From Halicephalobus mephisto (taxonomy: Eukaryota > Nematoda > Chromadorea > Rhabditida > Panagrolaimidae), in the NCBI GenBank assembly GCA_009193035.1, contig SWDT01000133.1, positions 62,001-126,000 of the forward strand: DNA of 64,000 bases. The letters are read 5' to 3'. The notes beneath the pieces are model-generated. The model searched no databases and was not told where the DNA came from. It was given only the letters and a program-made list of their open reading frames with translations. Positions 56,402 through 64,000 of the stretch are shown here, one piece after another (within the stretch, counting starts at the first letter, position 1; each line of letters starts with the position of its first letter). The position numbers and the translations under genes are program-made.

Positions 56402-59400
56402 ATGTTTGAAAAACACATCCAAGTATTTGGGCGTGATTGCTCTAATATTGTTGGATATGATGAAAGAACATCCGAATTTGTTACTCACTCCAAAGCTTCT
56501 GTTTTTCCTATAGATCTAGTTTCACCAACTATAGAAATTATTGGAGCAAAACAAGTAACCAATGAAGCTATGCTGATTAAAGTGGCCTTTGAAGTATTGC
56601 AACTTTCACCACATGAATTTGTAGGTCACTTTATCAATTAATATTTCAAAATGTGTTTCAGCTAAAACTTTTGATTTTTAGAAAATCAAACATTGATGAA
56701 ATCTTTGATTTTTTTGAAGCTTATGGCAAAGAAAATGATATCCTTTGTAATATAATCATCCATGAATCTAATTTAAAGATTTTGTGTCCAGTAACAAGGA
56801 ATATTCAAGCAACTCAAGATATATCTCAAGTGGAATGTGGATTTCAAATCTTTCTAATAATCCCTTATTATAAGAAGTTGAAGCCCGATGACATTACAAA
56901 AGCTGTAAAAGAAGTTATTTTCAATAACAAGTCAAAACACTTGTTTGGTTTCTTTAATGAACATGAAAAAACAGCATTGTCATGTTTTATCAAAGTTAAC
57001 TCCGACGAGGTTAAAATGATTTCATTGTCAGAATTAAGTACCGCAATGGATTTCATAAAAAAGCGAATAGATCATGTCCCGATATTAGTTGAATTGGAAC
57101 AGAATCTTTCTAATCCATTCCTAAAAATTAATGCTAATGATGTTCAAAACATCCGTTATCTAAAAAGCATTGTGCCAATTGCTCAAAAATACTTTCCAAA
57201 ATCAGATAAAAGTTCATTGGACAAAGATAATTATGATCACATGCTTGATTCATTAAACAACATTCTTGAATCAGTACGTTCTCCTCCATTCAATACAAAC
57301 CGTATAATAGAGTTTTATTCAAAAATCCCAGAATGTTATAACTTATTACACCATTATCTGATGGAGTCATTTAAACGCAATATTGAAATCAACATTGAGA
57401 TCCTGGATATGCTCGGTGAATTCTGCTTAATAATCAAGCAATTCCCATTACGAAAGCATAATGAAAAGTTCATTATTGCATTAAATGAAGATAATTATGA
57501 CTACTTAATGGATCAATTCAAAGAAAGCATCAGAATTTTTGTAACAGCAGAAAATTTCGAATATTTAGCCGATATTTATTCAGAAAACGATGAATGGTAT
57601 CAGTGGTTCTTAGATGAAAGAAAGGAAAAGCAAAATTATCCTGTGGTTCTTGGAAAGGACTCAACAACACACCAAATACATTCTTATGCTCTTGGAAAAG
57701 CTAGTGTTTTTCCACTCAACTACACCGCCATTCCATGTTATTGCTCATGGTGTCAGAATTGGAAATATTGGATCTGCGATAAGTGTCATCGAATTTTTGA
57801 CCAAACGACTTACGAATTTACTTGTGCTTGTGGGACTCATTCAAACAATAAAATTCAGCGATTTTGTTTTCCACCACGAGAAAAGATTGAGAATTTTAAT
57901 TCAACTTTACCTAAAAATGATATTAACAAATTTAATCCTGCAAGTAACATTGGCCATTCTTCTTCACATAACCCCAAGGAACAAATTACACATGATTCTA
58001 ATTCTCCAATACCTGATAAAGTAGAACCTGCACCATTCGTTCATCCAAAATATAAACCCATTACATTTCCTGATCCTCCACCACATTCTCAACATTTGCA
58101 AAAATATGTTCTTAAATCAAATTATCAAAAATTACCATTATCTCCGAAACCTCAGACTTACAACATCTTGTTCATTGGAGCCAGTGGTGCTGGAAAGTCT
58201 ACCTTGATCAACAGCATTCCTAATTACCTGAAACATCCCTTGTTTGACGATGCAAAAGGCAAGTTGAAGATAATCATGCCTGCTGTGTTCACAATTCACT
58301 CCAGAGATAGTAATAAAAAAATGATAACCCACAGAATTGAAGTAGGGAATCCAGATGAAAATGAAAACTTCAATGATAAAGGTCAATCCGTCACTCAGAA
58401 ACCACGACAGTACACCTTCGAATTCAATGGGGACAAGTTCAACATCATCGACACCCCAGGGCTGACTGATTCCAGAGGACTAGATCAAGACACTCTTAAT
58501 CTCGATCTCATCAGAGAGGAAATAAAAAAACTAGAAGCTATTCATGGGATCTGCATCGTCTTGAAATCAAATGAGCAGAAACTGAGATCAGAAATGGAAA
58601 ATTGTTTAAGGAGGTTACTCTCTCTCTTCCCCAAGACTGCTGTCAACAACATATTCTACTTATTCACACACAGTAGAGGAACTTTTGGAGGTGTTGGAGA
58701 TGCCATTAAGCCTTTAACAGTTTTTGCTGAGAAATTCAAGACGTCTCATGATATTGAACTCGAATTCCCAGATGACAGATTGTTCTGTTCTGAGAACAAA
58801 GCTTTCCAATTCCTCATTGCTGACCAGAACAAATATGAGTACAAGGAAGTAACCCAACAGCTGAAAGAATTCTGGGAAGATACTGCAAGAGACATCAATG
58901 AGTTTCTAGGAAAGGTCAAAACAAGTACTCCAATTAAAGTATCTGAAATCAAAAAGACATACATTTTGGAATCAATAGCACAGAAATTAGCTGGAATGAT
59001 TGTGAAGGAAGAAAATACGATTCCACAATATACTTCAGCTTCTATTCTATGTGCTTTTCTTCAGAGAACCATGTCCATGCAATATGCTCCGCTGAAATCA
59101 CTCACTATTAATCTCATTGAGAACAAGAAATTGCCAGAAATGAAAATTTCAGATGAGAGCCTAGTTCGAGCACTGGAGTATTTTAAAAATGCTGAAGAAT
59201 TAAAAACAGATATCGACGCATTTGTAGAGCAAGTAAGACAAAAAAAGACATCAAAAAAGTTTTCTGACGGAAATACTAAGAAGAATTCAGCAGGAACTGT
59301 CGATGAAACTCCATCTGAAATTTCTCTAAATAAACTGAAGTATAACACTAGAAGTTCTTCAAAATCTTCTACGAATTATTTAGGAACAAACAAAATTAAA

Positions 59401-59412
59401 AAGTTCACATAA
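56402..59412 (+). CDS. 989-residue protein with novel N-terminal region, Cys cluster and P-loop GTPase domain
   Basis: Exons 56402-56620 and 56662-59412 (41-nt intron, phase 0). TATGTTTCAG ends 6 nt before the ATG, so it may be a trans-splice site; alternatively it is a cis acceptor and a 5' exon is missing. Residues 1-430 match nothing I recognise and look mostly helical. Residues 432-465 hold a CYCSWC..CDKC..CACGTH cluster resembling a zinc ribbon. A Pro-rich linker (about 510-560) precedes the GTPase domain: G1 GASGAGKST (579-587), G3 DTPGLTDS (670-677), FTHSRG near 741 in place of NKxD. The C-terminus is Lys/Ser-rich. A KASVFP motif occurs twice (exon 1, and just before the Cys cluster). 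AATAAA at 59463-59468. It is related to the flanking GTPases only in the G domain. Function unknown. Confidence 0.85.
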
Positions 59413-60636
59413 GCTCTTTTTTATTACATTAACCATTTATTTATTTTTATTAAATTTCCAATAATAAAATAAACGAATCAGACAGTTCTTGAGATAGCAG
59501 ATACCTTGTCATTGAAACTTTTGATTCCCCAACTTCTTCATTCAACTGCTGCTCTCAGAATAAAAATTACGGTGTTTGAGAAGATAACTATCTCGTTAAC
59601 TATGGAAACCTAAGTTCACTGGTTTCATCTATTCTCTGTCGCCAGTATTATTTTTGAGTAGTGATGAAGAAAAGATCATTTTAGAATTACTGAGGTCAAA
59701 TTAGGATATGATTGCAATTGAAAATGATCTAGTACAAAGTTGAATTACTTTACAGAACTCCACTGAGATTGATTTCAAGAACCACAGCGATGTACATCAT
59801 CTCAGCTACAATTCACGAGGAAAGTTTTTATTCGATATCAGCTAATCAAATCATATAATAGGATAGAATACTTAAAAGGAAGTAGACAATGGAAGAAAAA
59901 CATCCATATAAAAAACATCCATTTTTAACGGACTGTAACTAAAATTAGCTTTCCTTACTCATTATTGATAAAGGATCCAGTGATTTTCTAAATCAATTTC
60001 TGCATCTTGAAGTCTAATACAATGGAAATAAAAATTTTTATCGATGTTTGTATAACACATTGTTGAGAAAATCAAGGATCAAAAAACAAATGTCAATTTT
60101 CATATCTATTAAATCTGAACGATTGTGTTCATTATCCGTTTAATTTTACTTTTGATTATTATTTTTGATTATTTGAGTATCAATATCACCTAAACTAATT
60201 CTTCAACAATAATCACGTGAATCAAAATGAAATCAAAAGCTATCCGATGAACTTAAAAATCTGAGGAGGATATTCTAACATACCATTTTCAAACCAATGG
60301 AAAAAATCTAAACTAAAATCTGAATATTGTAAAAAGTATATAATATTAATGGAAATACATGTAATTTTAGTAATTACAGAAGGAAATATTTCCAATTATT
60401 CGGAGGTTTTGTATTTTGGTGATTCCAGCGATTAAAATAAGTAAAAAATTTCTCATTAAAGTTAATATTTGCCATTATTCTTAAGAGTTATTGTATTTGG
60501 AAATCTGTATTTAATTAATAAATTATAAAAGTTGTTCACTTCATGAAAAAGGAAAACCGAAATTTTAAAAAGAAATAACTAATAGAGAAAACAGCAAAGT
60601 TCTTTCACTATATTTGCAGTGAGAACTCAGTACTTG
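59413..60636. other. Spacer between GTPase genes
   Basis: 1.2 kb of AT-rich sequence without supported exons. It is less simple than the other spacers, so it could hold decayed coding DNA, but no P-loop or Cys-motif remnant was seen. Confidence 0.4.
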
Positions 60637-60826
60637 ATAAAACGACTAAGGCCAGGAAATTGTATGTGATCGCCATCATATCAAATATTACAGGATTTTC
60701 TCTTATCTAAAATAAAACTCTAGCATACTGCTCGTTTCTCGAATAACTTTCGTTTCATCTTTTCTCTCAAAGACTCACCACACGTTAACTTTCATCTATT
60801 TATTTGTAAAGTTAACCATTTCAGCA
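60637..60826 (+). promoter_or_regulatory. Conserved 5' flank of GTPase copy 2, with GATA-type sites
   Basis: Near-identical partner of 54281-54471 with the same TGATAA and CTTATCT sites, the same TAAAATAAAA stretch and the same CCATTTCAG 2 nt before ATG. Homology starts abruptly at GATAAAAC, which marks the duplication boundary. Confidence 0.65.
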
Positions 60827-62612
60827 ATGCCGGGGAAATTCCTCAACGTTTACAACCTTCTACTAGTAGGGTCGACAGGGGCAGGAAAATCCAGTAAGCT
60901 TTTGGTTAACTTTATGTTTTGATTTTTAAACAAATTAATTTTCAGCTTTTATCAACAGTATCTCCAACTTTTTTCTTCATGAGACATTGAAAGATGCCCT
61001 AGCCGATACCCTTCCATCATGTGTCATCCATTCACAATTTACTTTGACGTTCAGAGATAGCAACAGAATACAAAAATCAATCACTGTTAGTATGCCGGGA
61101 GTGGATCGGACCGATCACCAAAATGAAGGAGTTGAATCAGATGGCGTGAGCTGCACATTAGAACCTCGGGTTTATTCCTTCAGTTGCAAGGGCATAGAAT
61201 TCAATATCATTGATCTCCCAGGACTAGCGAGTACGGATGGATTTAATCGGGACCAGATCAATAAACAGGCCATCATAAGGCAAATTAGTAGTTTCGAAGA
61301 ACTTCATGGAATTTGCATCGTAGTCGCAGCAAATACCTATCACTTAACTACAGAAGTTAAATATTGTTTGGATGAAATCATGTCATCACTCAACAAAAGC
61401 GCTATCGAGAACTTGATGTTCATTGTCACTTACTCCGCTCAGTATGATTTCACTCCTGGAATGGTTGCAACAACCATCAAAGAATACCTTGATGAACTGA
61501 ATAGGATACGCAATCTCTCCATCGACTTTGATTCTAACGTCTTCTGCATCGATAACGAAGCCTTCCGATTTATTATTGGATGGAATCAATCATCTGAATT
61601 CAGACAAGCCCATGAGAACAAAATTAGCAGATATGAAGAAAGCTGGAGTGAGTCCCGTGAGGCTGTTTTCAATCTCTTAAAGAAAATATATGCAACTAAG
61701 CCTCACCGAACTGAATGCACTATGACCATTGCTAAAGCTAATACAGCAATCGAATGTGTTCTCCCGGTTCTAGATTCTCTAATGGAGAGAATCGTCAAAT
61801 GGAGTACTAACGAATATAAAAACAATTATATTACTTCATTTGTCGAAAACAGGACAATAGAAAAATTGGATATCCAAACACAGGATGAAGATAGCGATGA
61901 ATTGATTGATATCCGCTTGAACCGACTCATAAAATCCATCGATGCAATGACGAGAAATAAGAATTTCGATTTCTCTAATTGTTATCATCAAGGCAGCCAC
62001 TTGGAAGACCTTAACAAAGCTAAACTCAAAGATCCAGTATTAGAGCAGTTCCAGAAAATTGGTATTAATAGCTATTGTAGAAAATGTAGCCATTATGACA
62101 ACGTGTACAAATACAACAACTACGAAGTCACTAAGACTACTAAAGCCAACACGGGATCGAAAGAAATTCTTATTCGTGAAGCGAAGAAATACCACGATCT
62201 CTTTTTGAGGAATCTCAAGGATGAAAAGGATGCTATTCTTAGTGAAGTCATAATTTTGGCTACATTCCTTAAGGAGAATGCAATCCTCGAATACAACACT
62301 GCCTTAGAGGAGCAGATATTAATAAAAATAAGGAATGAGGAATTGAAAGGTAATTGTGATGCCATTCAAAAACTTAACAAAATCCTTGACATGCAAAATC
62401 AAAAGAAGACGATTATCAACAGATCGGAACACAACAAAGTGAAACACATAGGAGTAGCTGATGTCGAAAACTCTTTGGAAAAACTCTTCACACTTCCTAT
62501 CTGCGGTAGGACGATCAAAACTCTTTTCGAAAAGAAGTTTACAGCCGATGGAGCAATCGACCTTCGTGATCCTATCCGATGCAATGTCAAATACATTCCA
62601 GAAGCAGATTAA
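60827..62612 (+). CDS. P-loop GTPase with C-terminal Cys/His motif, intact copy 2
   Basis: Exon 1 60827-60893, 52-nt intron, exon 2 60946-62612; 577 residues. G1 GSTGAGKST is residues 15-23, with the intron inside the codon of its last Thr. G3 is DLPG (112-115). The G4 position has TYSA rather than NKxD, as in AIG1/septin-like animal GTPases with relaxed G4. About residues 365-405 carry C368, H370, H374, C400, C403, H405 (NCYHQGSH and YCRKCSH), a possible zinc site; the CTHKAC pair of copy 1 is missing. The C-terminal 150 residues look helical/coiled-coil. No signal peptide or membrane segment, so cytosolic. The family is lineage-specific and its role unknown; immune-type or stress-type function is only a guess from architecture and duplication. 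Confidence 0.88.
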
Positions 62613-63850
62613 TGAATAATATCTGTCGGGACTTGAAGACGCCATACAGATGACCCTCCCTGAATTGTGGATCTTAGCACGACTACCGTAACCTTACGAG
62701 GTGATGTTATTACATGGTTGTTATGTTGTGATATTGTTGGATTATGCGTGATCTATTTGAGCGCAAGCCACACAACATTGATCCCGAAGGGAAATACCCT
62801 GAGGACCAACGAAATTTTTAAGATTGCCTTTTGGCGGCAATTTTGAGATTGCGCAATATTTATTGATAGAGTTGTGTTTTATCTCGTGCCTGAGGCTCCA
62901 ATAAAGTTATTTCCATATATTTGTGTCTACACGCGGATCCGGATTCCCCAGCGACGATCCAACAGATATAAAATAAGATTGTGATTTATTTTGTAAAGAC
63001 TTAGTACCTCTTTCCCTAAGTTGCAGCGTCCCTTAGGAAGTCACAACAGTATCTTACATTGTCTTCATTACTTGACAAATTTGCTATTGTAAGATGTTAA
63101 TATTAGTGTAATTTTTACTTTTTGACGGTATAATAACCTTTCCATATATTGGAGAACTAATTTCCTACTTTACTTTTTGGTCAATAACGTTCAAAAATAA
63201 ATTCAAGTATTTAATGATGATTGGTGAATATGAAAAAAATTCAACTTTGTTATTTATGATGAAATAAGTGTTTCTAAGCCAGATAGATTATCATTAGCAA
63301 AACTGTCGATTTCTGAATTCGAATTAAAAATTGTGAATTGTAAAATTCCAATTAGTTCAAAATTGTCAATTTCCGAATTCGAATCTGTTCAAAATCGAAA
63401 GTTCTAATTTTAAACTAATTGTAGAAATTCTCAAAGTCCAACAAATACAAGATCAAAACAGTAAAGTCCAAACCATTATTATAATTACAGTATTCAAAAA
63501 AAAATAAAATCAACTCTTGTTGCACATTTCCTTTTCCTTAACAAAAACAATCATTACAGTATTTAAGGACTTTCGTGATAAAAATTAATTTCATTTTTTA
63601 ATGAATTTTTGTATAAAATTCAATTTTTCTAAAACAAACTAAAATTTCAAAAATATTCAAAAATTTCAAAAATTTCCAAAAATTTCTAAAATATTCAAAA
63701 TATTCAAAAATTTCCAAAATTTCCAAAATATTCAAAAATTTCTAAAATATTCAAAAATTTCCAAAATATTCAAAAATATTCAAAAATTTCCAAAATATTC
63801 AAAAATTTGCGCTGCGAGAGTTAGTTTCATCTTCCGCGACTTTGGTTGCC
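62613..63850. other. Gene-free 3' region
   Basis: GTPase copy 2 3' end, the dispersed repeat at 62785-62925, unique AT-rich DNA, and a simple ATATTCAAAAATTTCCAAA array at 63640-63800. TTTGCGCTGCGAGAGTTAG at about 63806 may be promoter sequence for the next gene. Confidence 0.4.
62785..62925 (+). repeat. Dispersed repeat (CCCGAAGGGAAATACCCTGAGG type), copy 2
   Basis: Plus-strand partner of 51630-51770: TCCCGAAGGGAAATACCCTG, ATTTTGAGATTGCGCAAT, then TTTATCTCGTGCCTGAGG and AAGTTATTTCC. Shared blocks are 80-90% identical by eye. Confidence 0.6.
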
Positions 63851-64000
63851 ATGGAAGCGCTTTTCTGTTCCCCGTTTTTCCTCTTTTTATTTGACCATGG
63901 TTTTTTGAAAATGACCGAACTTGTTGTTGAAGAAAAAAAAGAAAATGAATCAGAAATCAAAAAGGAACCCAGAATCCTCCAAACCGAAGATAAATGTCCT
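63851..64000 (+). CDS. Start of an unidentified gene (3' truncated)
   Basis: An open frame from ATG 63851 runs off the right edge; a second in-frame ATG at 63911 begins MTELVVEEKKENESEIKKEP. The acidic/lysine-rich N-terminus is not diagnostic. The GC-richer TTTGCGCTGCGAGAG upstream supports a gene start. Which ATG is used is unclear. Confidence 0.4.
   Translation, partial: MEALFCSPFFLFLFDHGFLKMTELVVEEKKENESEIKKEPRILQTEDKCP

Noticed and set aside
63640..63800. Telomere-like or CRISPR-like array
   Set aside because: The repeats are 10-20-bp degenerate A/T units without spacers or the TTAGGC motif; just simple sequence.

Overview
The window looks like a nuclear contig from an AT-rich invertebrate, most likely a nematode. 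It has many 40-60 nt introns ending in TTTTCAG or TTTTTAG. Several start codons sit 0-12 nt after a T-rich AG acceptor, as expected for spliced-leader trans-splicing. The receptor is of the ACR-16/alpha-7 type. The species cannot be named from sequence alone. Longer introns and intergenic DNA are packed with short tandem arrays, MITEs, tRNA-derived SINEs and foldback sequence. Layout: 1-17.7 kb is a compact housekeeping block. It holds the 3' half of BTAF1/Mot1 (+), the NO66/RIOX1 JmjC oxygenase (-), ALG13 (+), ribosomal protein L13 (-), a GTPBP1/GTPBP2-type GTPase (-), a small PPPY single-pass membrane protein (-) and SRP14 (+). RIOX1 and ALG13 are divergent across 183 bp; ALG13 and RPL13 are convergent with abutting 3' ends. 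18.2-23.8 kb is a seven-exon nicotinic acetylcholine receptor alpha-type subunit (-) with repeat-filled introns. 23.8-36.3 kb holds no intact gene. At 30.8-32.5 kb it contains a decayed SLC26/SulP anion transporter broken by frameshifts, a damaged donor, a solo LTR and a frame-breaking 31-bp tandem array. Its STAS domain also carries a nine-copy 21-bp in-frame expansion. 36.3-37.0 kb is an intronless cysteine dioxygenase. 37.0-47.2 kb is repeat-rich, with a 582-bp inverted repeat, a MITE and a SINE nested in an older satellite. 47.3-52.2 kb is a four-exon CCDC85-family coiled-coil gene with a MITE just past its third exon. 52.4-53.7 kb holds two more MITEs and a second SINE. 54.3-62.6 kb is the most unusual part: a same-strand cluster of three P-loop GTPases. 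The outer two are recent paralogues sharing a nearly identical 190-bp 5' flank with GATA-type sites, the same intron inside the P-loop codon run, and patchy coding identity. The first has two frameshifts; the second is intact. Between them lies a 989-residue protein with an unrecognised N-terminal half, a cysteine cluster and a C-terminal GTPase domain. The last 150 bases begin an unidentified gene. The housekeeping genes act in transcription (BTAF1), ribosome biogenesis (RIOX1, RPL13), protein targeting (SRP14) and N-glycan precursor synthesis (ALG13), with no sign of operonic coupling. The GTPase cluster looks like a separate, fast-evolving lineage-specific family whose function is unknown.
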